A DNA stretch of 64,000 nucleotides from Serratia sp. AKBS12 (GTDB lineage Bacteria > Pseudomonadota > Gammaproteobacteria > Enterobacterales > Enterobacteriaceae). Below are positions 8,863-16,693 of the stretch, one piece after another. A program made the position numbers and the translations under genes. Below the pieces are notes generated by a model, which saw only the letters and a list, made by a program, of their open reading frames with translations, searched no databases and was not told the DNA's origin. Positions within the stretch are counted from its first letter, which is position 1. Each line of letters starts with the position of its first letter. The stretch is from positions 310,001 through 374,000 of the forward strand of contig NZ_JANUSB010000015.1 in assembly GCF_024793895.1 (NCBI RefSeq). Reading direction: 5' to 3'.

Positions 8863-10077
8863 ATGAAACGTGCAGTGATTACTGGCCTGGGAATCGTCTC
8901 CAGCATTGGTAACAACCAGCAGGAGGTCCTGGCGAGCCTGCGGGAAGGACGTTCTGGGATCACATTTTCCCAGGAACTGAAAGATTCCGGCATGCGTAGT
9001 CACGTATGGGGCGATGTTAAACTGGACACGACGGGTCTTATCGATCGTAAAGTGATGCGCTTCATGAGCGATGCGTCGGTTTATGCCTTTCTTTCCATGG
9101 AAGAAGCCATCAAGGATTCCGGTCTGGCCGCCGATCAGGTTTCTAACGAACGCACCGGTCTGGTGGTAGGTTCTGGCGGTGGTTCGCCACGTAACCAGGT
9201 TGCTGGTTCCGACGGCATGCGCGCCAAGGGGCTGCGCGGCGTGGGGCCTTATATGGTGACCAAGGCCATGGCATCCGGCGTTTCTGCCTGTCTGGCGACG
9301 CCGTTCAAAATCCGTGGCGTTAACTACTCGATCAGCTCCGCCTGTGCGACCTCGGCACACTGTATCGGCCATGCGGTTGAACTGATTCAACTGGGCAAGC
9401 AGGACGTGGTGTTTGCCGGCGGTGGTGAAGAACTGTGCTGGGAAATGGCCTGTGAGTTCGATGCGATGGGCGCACTGTCCACCAGCTACAACGACACGCC
9501 AGAAAAAGCCTCCCGTACCTACGACGCAGCGCGTGACGGTTTCGTCATTGCCGGCGGCGGCGGCATGGTGGTGGTTGAAGAACTGGAACACGCCCTGGCG
9601 CGCGGCGCGCATATCTATGCGGAAATCGTCGGCTATGGCGCGACCTCCGATGGCGCCGACATGGTTGCGCCATCAGGCGAAGGCGCGGTGCGCTGCATGC
9701 GTATGGCAATGCAGGATCTGGACACCCCGATCGATTACATCAACGTGCACGGTACGTCTACGCCGGTCGGCGATGTCAAGGAGCTGGGTGCTATCCGTGA
9801 AGTGTTCGGTGACACCACCCCGGCCATTTCGTCCACCAAGGCCATGACCGGTCACTCGCTGGGTGCGGCGGGCGTTCAGGAAGCCATCTACAGCCTGTTG
9901 ATGGTTGAGCACGGCTTTATTGCGCCTAGCATCAACATTGATAATCTGGACGAAAAAGCGGCTGGCATGGACATCGTGACTCAGCCAACCGAGCGTGCGC
10001 TGACCACCGTCATGTCCAACAGCTTCGGCTTTGGCGGCACCAACGCCACGCTGGTAATGCGTAAACTGGCCAAATAA
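8863..10077 (+). CDS. fabB: beta-ketoacyl-ACP synthase I
   Basis: FabB condenses malonyl-ACP with acyl-ACP and is the enzyme needed to elongate cis-unsaturated fatty acids. The 404-residue protein has the family length and begins [17 protein letters not shown]. The nucleophile loop [10 protein letters not shown] places the catalytic cysteine near residue 163. [11 protein letters not shown] and [14 protein letters not shown] carry the two active-site histidines, and [11 protein letters not shown] ends the fold. FadR- and FabR-like sites lie upstream and a terminator follows. Confidence 0.97.
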   Translation: MKRAVITGLGIVSSIGNNQQEVLASLREGRSGITFSQELKDSGMRSHVWGDVKLDTTGLIDRKVMRFMSDASVYAFLSMEEAIKDSGLAADQVSNERTGLVVGSGGGSPRNQVAGSDGMRAKGLRGVGPYMVTKAMASGVSACLATPFKIRGVNYSISSACATSAHCIGHAVELIQLGKQDVVFAGGGEELCWEMACEFDAMGALSTSYNDTPEKASRTYDAARDGFVIAGGGGMVVVEELEHALARGAHIYAEIVGYGATSDGADMVAPSGEGAVRCMRMAMQDLDTPIDYINVHGTSTPVGDVKELGAIREVFGDTTPAISSTKAMTGHSLGAAGVQEAIYSLLMVEHGFIAPSINIDNLDEKAAGMDIVTQPTERALTTVMSNSFGFGGTNATLVMRKLAK

Positions 10078-10102
10078 GCCGTTCAGCATCAACTACTCAT
10101 CA

Positions 10103-10131
10103 AGCCCGCGATCGCGCGGGCTTTTTATTTT
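10103..10131 (+). terminator. fabB terminator
   Basis: AGCCCGCG (10103–10110) pairs with CGCGGGCT (10115–10122) around ATCG and is followed by TTTTATTTT. This is a classic intrinsic terminator 26 bases after the fabB stop. Confidence 0.92.
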
Positions 10132-10287
10132 CCACTGCCGTCGGCGGGTGGTTCAGAGTTTTCCCAAATCACAGCGGTTGCAGCATCATCGATTCGTTCC
10201 CGTTATATTTGCGCATACAATAGGCAGGTAGCGTGATTATCGCTCGGCGTAGCGTTTACTAGTGATCGAACATTGAGGCAAAAAAGT

Positions 10288-10509
10288 ATGAAAAAGTTAA
10301 TTGCGGTTGGGTTACTGTCGGCCGTTTTGGCCGGTTGCGCCACCAACTCACCGTGCGTCCCGGTTTATGACGATCAGGGGCGACTGGTGCATACCAATAC
10401 CTGCATGAAGGGCACCACGCAGGACAACTGGGAAACCGCGGGCGCCATCGCCGGTGGTGCCGCGGCCGTTGCCGGTCTGACGCTGGGTATTATTGCGTTA
10501 ACCAAATAA
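10288..10509 (+). CDS. small lipoprotein with glycine-rich C-terminal helix
   Basis: The 73-residue product starts MKKLIAVGLLSAVLAGC, a lipoprotein signal with lipobox LAGC, so the mature chain should begin at Cys17. The mature part has two more cysteines (SPCVPVYDD and NTCMKG) and ends in AIAGGAAAVAGLTLGIIALTK, a glycine/alanine-rich helix able to enter a membrane. I do not recognise a named family. The ATG at 10288 is preferred over an upstream ATG at 10273 because it gives a standard signal. It stands alone between fabB and the convergent apbE. Confidence 0.72.
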   Translation: MKKLIAVGLLSAVLAGCATNSPCVPVYDDQGRLVHTNTCMKGTTQDNWETAGAIAGGAAAVAGLTLGIIALTK

Positions 10510-10518
10510 TGGCTGCCA

Positions 10519-10555
10519 GCAGCGTTCCATCCTGCGATGCCGGATGGAACGCTGC
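10519..10555. repeat. 14-bp perfect hairpin between lipoprotein gene and apbE
   Basis: GCAGCGTTCCATCC (10519–10532) is perfectly complementary to GGATGGAACGCTGC (10542–10555) with a nine-base loop. It lies between convergent genes but lacks a T-tract. It may act as a weak bidirectional terminator or protect mRNA ends. Confidence 0.55.
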
Positions 10556-10625
10556 GTCATCGCCGCCGCGCTACGCCCATCGGCGCCAAAAGCGAGATAG
10601 ACGGCGCGCCAGGCGGTATACCAGA

Positions 10626-11657
10626 CTACTGCACCAGGAACGCCTTGAATTGTGGCGTCATCACGGCACTGAAGCCGTTATCGGTTTTACCGATCAAATA
10701 CACCGCCAGGCCTTTCTCTTGCGCCAGTTTCAGCGCTTTTTCCGTTCCCAGTACCATCAACCCGGTATCCCAGCCGTCGGCTTCCAGCGCGGTCGGTGCA
10801 ATTACCGTGGCTGAAACCAGTTGATGAACGATCGGCCGGCCGGTCGTCGGATCGATGACGTGCGAATAACGCTGGCCATTCTGCTCGAAATAATTGCGAT
10901 AGCTGCCGGCGGTACTGATGCCGTAACCGTGCAAGTCCACCAGCGCCTGCACCGCGTTTTCGCGATCGGTCGGTTTCTGGATCGCCACCCGCCACGGCTT
11001 ACCCTGGCCATTCACCCCGCGAGACGATACCGCGCCGCCCACGGACACCAGATAATTGGTAATGCCTTTGCGCGTCATCAGCTTGACCAACTGGTCAACG
11101 CCGTAGCCTTCGCCGAGGGTGGAAAGATCAACGTAGAGATCCGGCAAATCCTTTTGCAGCCATTCGCCGCGCTGGTCAGCGATCAATTTCAGGTGTTGCA
11201 GCCCGACGTTGTTCTTCGCCGCGTCGATTTGCCGTTGGCTGGGGATGGTTACCGGGCGCTTGTCGGGGCCGAACCCCCACAGATTCACCAGCGGGCCGAC
11301 GGTGATGTCCATTGCACCGCCGGTGTCACGGCCGATACGCTGGGCGGTGAGAATGATGTCGGCCATGCCCCGCGGGATCGGCTGTGGCTCGGCGCTGCGT
11401 GACTGGTTAAAGCGCGATAGCACCGAATTGGCACGGTAGGTGGAGATGTCGTCGTTGGCCTGTTCCAGCAGGGCGTCGATTTCCTGTTGCAACTGCTGGC
11501 GGCTTTCGCTCAACTGACCGCTGATTTTTACGCTGTAAAATGTCCCCATCGTTTTGCCGTCAATATCGAGCTGCGGGCGGGTTTCGGTGTCGTTACAGGC
11601 GGTCAGCAGGCCAAATGCGACGCTCAGTAACAGGCCTTTGGCAAAAAAGTTGGCCAT
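10626..11657 (-). CDS. apbE: ApbE, FAD:protein FMN transferase
   Basis: ApbE attaches FMN covalently to threonine residues of flavoproteins such as NqrB/NqrC and RnfD/RnfG, acting on the periplasmic side. The 343-residue protein has a lipoprotein signal ending LLTAC, the KTMGTFYSVKISG start of the domain, and the conserved AMDITVGPLVNLWGFGP, VDLSTLGEGYGVD and SHVIDPTTGRP segments. AAAGGA precedes the chosen ATG by eight bases; upstream codons would spoil the signal. It lies 120 bases downstream of the peptidase T gene in the same direction. No obvious flavoprotein substrate is encoded nearby. Confidence 0.9.
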   Translation of the reverse strand: MANFFAKGLLLSVAFGLLTACNDTETRPQLDIDGKTMGTFYSVKISGQLSESRQQLQQEIDALLEQANDDISTYRANSVLSRFNQSRSAEPQPIPRGMADIILTAQRIGRDTGGAMDITVGPLVNLWGFGPDKRPVTIPSQRQIDAAKNNVGLQHLKLIADQRGEWLQKDLPDLYVDLSTLGEGYGVDQLVKLMTRKGITNYLVSVGGAVSSRGVNGQGKPWRVAIQKPTDRENAVQALVDLHGYGISTAGSYRNYFEQNGQRYSHVIDPTTGRPIVHQLVSATVIAPTALEADGWDTGLMVLGTEKALKLAQEKGLAVYLIGKTDNGFSAVMTPQFKAFLVQ

Positions 11658-11777
11658 CGGAAAATCCTTTAACGTGAACAAGGGCGCTACAAATAGAGCA
11701 AAGCACGGCAAATGAAAAGGGGCCGGCGGCAAAAAATGTCTTCCAGCATCACACGCCGCGCCGCCTGGCGTCCCGGT

Positions 11778-13007
11778 CTATCTGGCTGCCAGCAGGCAAA
11801 TGCTGCGGGTGACCTGATAGGATTTCACGAATGCGTTGATCGGCAGGAATTCGAAGCGTGAATGGAAATTGTGCGCGCCGGTAAAGTAGTTCGGCGTCAG
11901 TACGCCACGGCTGGACAGTGCAGCGCCGTCGGTACCACCGCGCATCGGGATCACTTTCGGCGGGATGCCGTGCGCCGCCAGTGCGCCAAAAATCAGGTTG
12001 ATCGCCCGTTTATCCTCGCCAATCGAATTGCTGATGTTGCTATAGATATCGTTAACGGTACAGCTGACTTTGGCGCGTGGGTAATTGGCTGCCACTTGCT
12101 GTACTACTGCGGCGAGTTTCGCTTTGCGGGCGTTGAAGGCGGTCAAATCAAAGTCGCGGATCGAGACTTTCAGCGTGGCGTGACTGGCATTGGCGGTGAT
12201 GTCGTTGAACCAGAAATAGCCTTCGCGGCCGTCGGTATGCTCCGGTGTGTCTTTGCTGTCAAAGTGATTGATGATGTCGGTTGCAACGCGGATCGGGTTA
12301 ATCAGCACGTTTTTGGCCGACATCGGGTGGGCCGGTACTCCTTCGATATCAATCACCGCCGCGGCGGCATTGAAGTTCTCATACACCACTTCGCCCAGTT
12401 CACAGCAGTCGATGGTATAGGCGAAATCCACCTCAAAACGCGCCAGATCCAACGCTTTGGCACCACGTAGGCCAATTTCCTCGTCGGGCACAAACGCCAC
12501 CACGATATCACCGTGGCGATCGGTGCTGGTCAGATTAGCCAGCAGGGTCATCACTACCGTCACCGCTGCCTTGTTGTCGGCACCCAGCACGCTGGTACCG
12601 TCGCTGAAAATGATCTGCTGATCGCGATAGGGCAGAATTTCAGGATGTTCGGCTGTACGCAGCCAGATGTCCTGCGTGGCGTTGAGGCACAGATCGTCAC
12701 CGGTAAAGCGCAGCACCTGCGGGTGAATATCCGGCGACAGGCCGACATCTACGGTATCAATATGCGTAATGAAACCGATGCACGGTGCGCCGGGCTGATT
12801 GCCGGGTTTACGCGCGGTCACGGTGGCATGCTGGTCGATCTGCACCTGCTCCAAGCCCAGTTGCGTCAGTTCTTCTGCCAGCAGCTGCGCCATGTGGTGT
12901 TGGCCCGGGCTGCTTGGCAAGCTGGTTGCGGCAGCATCGCTCTGGCTGGAAATGGCCAGATAACGGAAAAAGCGTTCGGTCAGTTGGTCGGCTATGGCAC
13001 GGGTCAT
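11778..13007 (-). CDS. peptidase T-like tripeptidase (M20 family)
   Basis: The 409-residue protein aligns over its whole length with E. coli PepT, a zinc aminotripeptidase. Metal-ligand motifs are visible: HIDTVD, SVLGADNKAAV, VPDEEIGLRGA, YTIDCCELGEV and the C-terminal HNFHSRFEF. Many other positions differ from E. coli PepT, and the gene is not beside potABCD as pepT is in E. coli. I therefore read it as a PepT paralogue and give no symbol. It lies between the MocR regulator gene and apbE, all on the minus strand. The start used lies 31 codons inside the longest frame, where the alignment begins. Confidence 0.82.
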   Translation of the reverse strand: MTRAIADQLTERFFRYLAISSQSDAAATSLPSSPGQHHMAQLLAEELTQLGLEQVQIDQHATVTARKPGNQPGAPCIGFITHIDTVDVGLSPDIHPQVLRFTGDDLCLNATQDIWLRTAEHPEILPYRDQQIIFSDGTSVLGADNKAAVTVVMTLLANLTSTDRHGDIVVAFVPDEEIGLRGAKALDLARFEVDFAYTIDCCELGEVVYENFNAAAAVIDIEGVPAHPMSAKNVLINPIRVATDIINHFDSKDTPEHTDGREGYFWFNDITANASHATLKVSIRDFDLTAFNARKAKLAAVVQQVAANYPRAKVSCTVNDIYSNISNSIGEDKRAINLIFGALAAHGIPPKVIPMRGGTDGAALSSRGVLTPNYFTGAHNFHSRFEFLPINAFVKSYQVTRSICLLAAR

Positions 13008-13065
13008 GAGGGGTCCTCGCTGTGGATGTATTACGGTTTTAAAGCGAAACGGCGGCGTTGTCCAT

Positions 13066-14502
13066 TCAATACCGGGACTTGAGCCGTGCCAGCCGCTCAA
13101 CCGCGTTGCCGATTTCTCCCGGGGTCAGGGCCGCAAAGCCCAGCAGCCAGCCGTCTCGTCGGTTTGACGCAGTTGAGTACAGTCCCGCCAGCCCTGGCGT
13201 GAGCGTCCCGGCTTGCTGCGCCTGGCGGCTCAGATCCACTTCTTGCCCGGCCGGCAGCCAGACGCACAGCTGCAACCCGCCAGGTGTGGGTTGTGGCACG
13301 GCAAAGTGTGCCCAGTGCTGCTGAATCTGCTGTTGCAGACAATCGCGTCGGCTACGATACAGTTGGCGCATGTAGCGAATATGGGCAGCGAAGTGGCCCT
13401 GACGGATAAACTCGGCGGTGGTCGCCTGTGCCAACTGGGCGCAGTGGCCGTCATAAACCGTACGTGCGGTGACAAAGGCATCCACCAGCGCTGGCGGTAC
13501 AATCAGATACGCCAGCCGTAGCGAAGGGAATAATGCTTTGGAAAAGGTACCGAGATACAACACCTGGCCGTGGCGATCCAGACCTTGCATGGCGGGCATC
13601 GGCTGGCCGTCGTAATGAAACTCGCTGTCGTAGTCGTCCTCGACGATCCACGCCTGCTGCCGTTGCGCCAATGCCAGCAGTTCCAGCCTGCGTTCCAGGC
13701 TAAGCGCCACGCCGGTCGGGTAGTGGTGCGACGGCGTCAAATAGATCAGACGCGGCGTCGGTAACGCCGGCGACGGCGCGAGTCCGGCATCGTCAACTGC
13801 CACGGGGATCAATTGCGCCCCGGCGCTGACAAAGGCGTTACGCGCCCCGGTATAGCCGGGTTCTTCTATCCACACACGATCGCCGGCGTCGAGCAGCAGA
13901 GTGGCGATCAACTGCAGCGCCTGTTGAGAACTGGTAAGTACCACTACCTGCCGCGCATCGCAGTTCACGCCGCGGGTTTGACTGACGTGGCCGGCAATGG
14001 CTTCACGCAGTGGCAGATAGCCTTGCGGATCGCCATAGCGCAGCAGTTTTTCGCCATGCGATCGCAACTGCTGGGCGCTGAGCTGTTGCCACAGTTTCAG
14101 CGGAAAGGCGCGCAGGTCGGGCGAACCGGCGGCGAAAGGCAGCGGTTGTTGCGGATCGCGACAGCCGCCGGTGTGGAGAATCTGCTCGCCGCGCTGCGAT
14201 AGCCGGGGGAGACGGTGTGGCAGCCGGGAAGGGGACGATCGGGTGACGGTAATCGCCACAAAAGTGCCCTGGCCGATGCGGCGTTGTAAATAGCCTTCGG
14301 CTTCCAGTTGCCCGTAGGCCGCTTCGGCGGTAACGCGTGAAATGCCTAAATCGGCGGCCAGCAGGCGCGAGGAGGGCAGGCGTTGGCCGCTGACCAGCGT
14401 ACCGCCATGAATGGCACGGCGCAGCGTACTGCAAACCCGATCGCGCAGGGTGGCGGCGGCCTGTTCCGGCTGTTGGAACAGCGTAAGCAGCGTTTGAGGC
14501 AT
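13066..14502 (-). CDS. MocR-type (GntR/aminotransferase) transcriptional regulator
   Basis: An N-terminal winged helix of the GntR family (LRDRVCSTLRRAIHGG, then SRVTAEAAYGQLEAEGYL) is joined to a class I aminotransferase-like domain. The PLP lysine is visible in YLGTFSKALFPSLR, and EDDYDSEF and WIEEPGYTG are typical. Members sense PLP or amino compounds and bind direct or inverted repeats. I start at MPQTLLTLF (478 aa); longer in-frame starts exist, so the start is uncertain. The gene faces the rhodanese gene, and peptidase T and apbE genes lie downstream. The closest known relatives are PdxR and GabR; the target here is unknown. Confidence 0.85.
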   Translation of the reverse strand: MPQTLLTLFQQPEQAAATLRDRVCSTLRRAIHGGTLVSGQRLPSSRLLAADLGISRVTAEAAYGQLEAEGYLQRRIGQGTFVAITVTRSSPSRLPHRLPRLSQRGEQILHTGGCRDPQQPLPFAAGSPDLRAFPLKLWQQLSAQQLRSHGEKLLRYGDPQGYLPLREAIAGHVSQTRGVNCDARQVVVLTSSQQALQLIATLLLDAGDRVWIEEPGYTGARNAFVSAGAQLIPVAVDDAGLAPSPALPTPRLIYLTPSHHYPTGVALSLERRLELLALAQRQQAWIVEDDYDSEFHYDGQPMPAMQGLDRHGQVLYLGTFSKALFPSLRLAYLIVPPALVDAFVTARTVYDGHCAQLAQATTAEFIRQGHFAAHIRYMRQLYRSRRDCLQQQIQQHWAHFAVPQPTPGGLQLCVWLPAGQEVDLSRQAQQAGTLTPGLAGLYSTASNRRDGWLLGFAALTPGEIGNAVERLARLKSRY

Positions 14503-14506
14503 AATC

Positions 14507-14547
14507 GGTCTTATCCATATAACGGAATGGGTATCATTCATAAGACC
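14507..14547. promoter_or_regulatory. inverted repeat, candidate MocR operator
   Basis: GGTCTTAT (14507–14514) and ATAAGACC (14540–14547) form a perfect 8-bp inverted repeat separated by 25 bases. It lies in the 94-bp gap between the divergent regulator and rhodanese genes. Centre-to-centre spacing of the arms is 33 bp, about three helical turns. Confidence 0.6.
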
Positions 14548-14596
14548 AAATTCGGGCATGATTGTCACCTGACGATACCAACAACAGGACAATGCC

Positions 14597-15052
14597 ATGG
14601 CACAAGATTCACAGGTTTTAGCTTTTCCGGCCGCCGACCCGGCCGACAGTCTGGCCTATTTGACGGCCAAGCTCGGCTATTACGCCGATGCATGGGATAT
14701 AGCAGAAGATTTACGTCAGGCGATTGATAGCATCGTGGTGATTGATACCCGCTCGGCACAGCAATATGCCGCCGGACATATCCCCGGAGCTATCGGTTTT
14801 CCACATGGGTTGATGGATGAGGTCAGTACCCGGCAGCTATCACGTGACAAAGTGTATGTCACCTATTGTGATGGCATCGGCTGCAACGGTTCCACCAAGG
14901 GGGCTTATAAGCTGGCCAGGTACGGTTTCAGAGTTAAGGAGCTGATTGGTGGATTGGATTTCTGGTTGCGCGACGGCCATCCGTTGGCCGTTGGTGAATC
15001 CAGCGGCACGTTGCTGGATTGGGCGACGCCGCAAGATTGCGGCTGCGGCTGA
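14597..15052 (+). CDS. rhodanese-domain protein
   Basis: The 151-residue protein is a single rhodanese domain: VVIDTRSAQQYAAGHIPGAI, then the active-site loop TYCDGIGCNGSTKGAYKLA with the presumed persulfide cysteine, and ELIGGLDFWLRDGHP at the end. It closes with a cysteine pair, DCGCG. No signal peptide is seen, so it should be cytoplasmic. It is divergent from the MocR regulator, which probably controls it, and its stop lies two bases from that of the convergent flk. The sulfur donor and acceptor cannot be inferred from the sequence. Confidence 0.85.
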   Translation: MAQDSQVLAFPAADPADSLAYLTAKLGYYADAWDIAEDLRQAIDSIVVIDTRSAQQYAAGHIPGAIGFPHGLMDEVSTRQLSRDKVYVTYCDGIGCNGSTKGAYKLARYGFRVKELIGGLDFWLRDGHPLAVGESSGTLLDWATPQDCGCG

Positions 15053-15054
15053 GG

Positions 15055-16086
15055 TTAAAACACCATCGCCAGCACCAGCAGCAGCACCACGATCAGTGCA
15101 GCAAATGCCAGCGTGCGTTTACCGAGCGCCGCTTGCCACGGCTGCGGCAGCGCAGCGATCAACGGGTTGAGCAACGGTGTCGGTGAGTCGCTGTGAATGG
15201 CCGATACGGCACCGGCTTTTTCCAGCCGACGGGCAAACAGCTGGTTGATCACGTCGTTGATCTGCGTGTGGGTCAGCGGGGCATTAGCGGCGCAGTGAAA
15301 ACGCGATTGGCAATAGTCGATCACCTGCTGCTGCTCTTGCGGGTCCGCCGGTTGTTTTAGTAGGGCCAACAGGTTGTGCAGCGTGGGTGCGCTTTGCGAG
15401 CTGAGCGCCACCCTGGCCTGCAAGTACTGGCTTAGTAGCTGGAAATGTCGTGCCGGCAGCGGCTCGCTGGTTTTAACGCCGGTCAAATCAAGCAGGCTCT
15501 GCCAGATTTTAGCCGGTGATTCGCCGGTGGCGGCGCTGAGCCGGGTAACCTGCTGCTGCAGGTTCTGGTGCTCGGCCGGCAACAGCGGACGATCGCTGGT
15601 GGCGCTCTGCTGTGGGTGCGGAATGGTCAGTTCGCCAGTTTGCAGCAGGTTGAACACCTGTTGCAGCTGTTCATGACTTAGCTTGCTCAGCACGGTATGA
15701 CCAAATTGCTGCCGAATGAAATCGCTGACCGCCTGGCGATTATTACCCTGCGGCAGCAGTTCGGTGAGCTGTTGTAGTAGCTGGCGGTTGGCATGACTGC
15801 GCTGGGCCTGATCCAGACGATCCTGCAACAGTCGCTCGGCCGGTTCAAAGTGGCGAGCCTGCAACTCCTGATTGGCCGCAGGACGGTTTGCCCCAAGGTC
15901 GTGGCGCAGCGTGGCCCATATTTCGGCCGATTTGGCCGGACTGAGCGCCATGATTTTCACGATCAGTTTTTCCAGCCGGGTGCGCTGTGCCGGCGAGAGC
16001 GGCTGTTCGTCAGCGACAGTGGTTTTCCCCCCGGTCGGAGGGCGGTCGGAAACGTTGTGGGTACCGGAGCCACTCAAAGGTTGCAT
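15055..16086 (-). CDS. flk: flagellar assembly regulator Flk
   Basis: Flk is an inner-membrane protein that affects substrate switching and premature secretion by the flagellar export apparatus. The 343-residue protein matches E. coli Flk in the core (GNNRQAVSDFIRQQFG, then SDRPLLPAEHQNLQQQVTRL and ATGESPAKIWQSLLDLTGVK). It ends in one hydrophobic segment, TLAFAALIVVLLLVLAMVF, a C-terminal membrane anchor. The start used has GAAGGA and GGGTGA upstream. In E. coli flk lies between fabB and pdxB; here accessory genes separate it from both. Confidence 0.87.
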   Translation of the reverse strand: MQPLSGSGTHNVSDRPPTGGKTTVADEQPLSPAQRTRLEKLIVKIMALSPAKSAEIWATLRHDLGANRPAANQELQARHFEPAERLLQDRLDQAQRSHANRQLLQQLTELLPQGNNRQAVSDFIRQQFGHTVLSKLSHEQLQQVFNLLQTGELTIPHPQQSATSDRPLLPAEHQNLQQQVTRLSAATGESPAKIWQSLLDLTGVKTSEPLPARHFQLLSQYLQARVALSSQSAPTLHNLLALLKQPADPQEQQQVIDYCQSRFHCAANAPLTHTQINDVINQLFARRLEKAGAVSAIHSDSPTPLLNPLIAALPQPWQAALGKRTLAFAALIVVLLLVLAMVF

Positions 16087-16278
16087 ATCACCCGTCCTTC
16101 GCTGTGCAGAAATAAAGTCAAACCCGGCGAAAAGCACAGGTGCAAGAAAACGTACGCTGTCTATGATACCTGTTAATTGATGCCATCAATACCGTCTGAC
16201 AGACATTTCTTTACAGGCAAAACGTTGCGAATAATTCCGTTGCCACTAAGATAAGCGCATTACCGAACAGAGGGTGCC

Positions 16279-16644
16279 ATGATCAAACGGCAACGAATTG
16301 CAAAATGGTTTTTATGCCTGGCTTGCCTGGTGGTGCTGACCTGCATCACTCAGCGCATGGCGGGCTTGCATGCGTTGCAAATCATGCTTGGCGTTCCTAC
16401 GGTTAGCGCCGCAACCAGCAGCGATGACAACGCCGAAGCGCCGGGTAGTTCGCCGTGCGAACTGAGCGCCAAGTCGCTGCTGGCCGCGCCGCCGGTGATG
16501 TTTGAAACCGTACTGCTGGGCCTGGGTCTGTTACTGGCACTGCTGGCTCCAACGCTCTCTGCCCGGCTGCGCATTCCACCTCCGCGCGCCATTTCTCCTC
16601 CAACCCTCAGGGTACATCTCCGATTATGCGTCTTCCGTGAATGA
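16279..16644 (+). CDS. scsA: ScsA-like small membrane protein
   Basis: The 121-residue protein has an N-terminal hydrophobic segment (WFLCLACLVVLTCI), a periplasmic-like middle with a cysteine, and a second hydrophobic segment (TVLLGLGLLLALLAP). Its size, topology and position directly before an scsB fit ScsA, the first gene of the suppressor-of-copper-sensitivity operon of Salmonella. Its role is poorly known; peroxide and copper tolerance have been proposed. The assignment rests largely on operon context. Confidence 0.78.
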   Translation: MIKRQRIAKWFLCLACLVVLTCITQRMAGLHALQIMLGVPTVSAATSSDDNAEAPGSSPCELSAKSLLAAPPVMFETVLLGLGLLLALLAPTLSARLRIPPPRAISPPTLRVHLRLCVFRE

Positions 16645-16693
16645 GCCGATCGCCCGTTTTGGACGATTACTGACTCATTGATGGAGAAACAAC

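Noticed and set aside
16176-16190. ATTGAT-GCC-ATCAAT dyad upstream of scsA as an FNR site
   Set aside because: FNR needs TTGAT-N4-ATCAA; the spacer here has only three bases.
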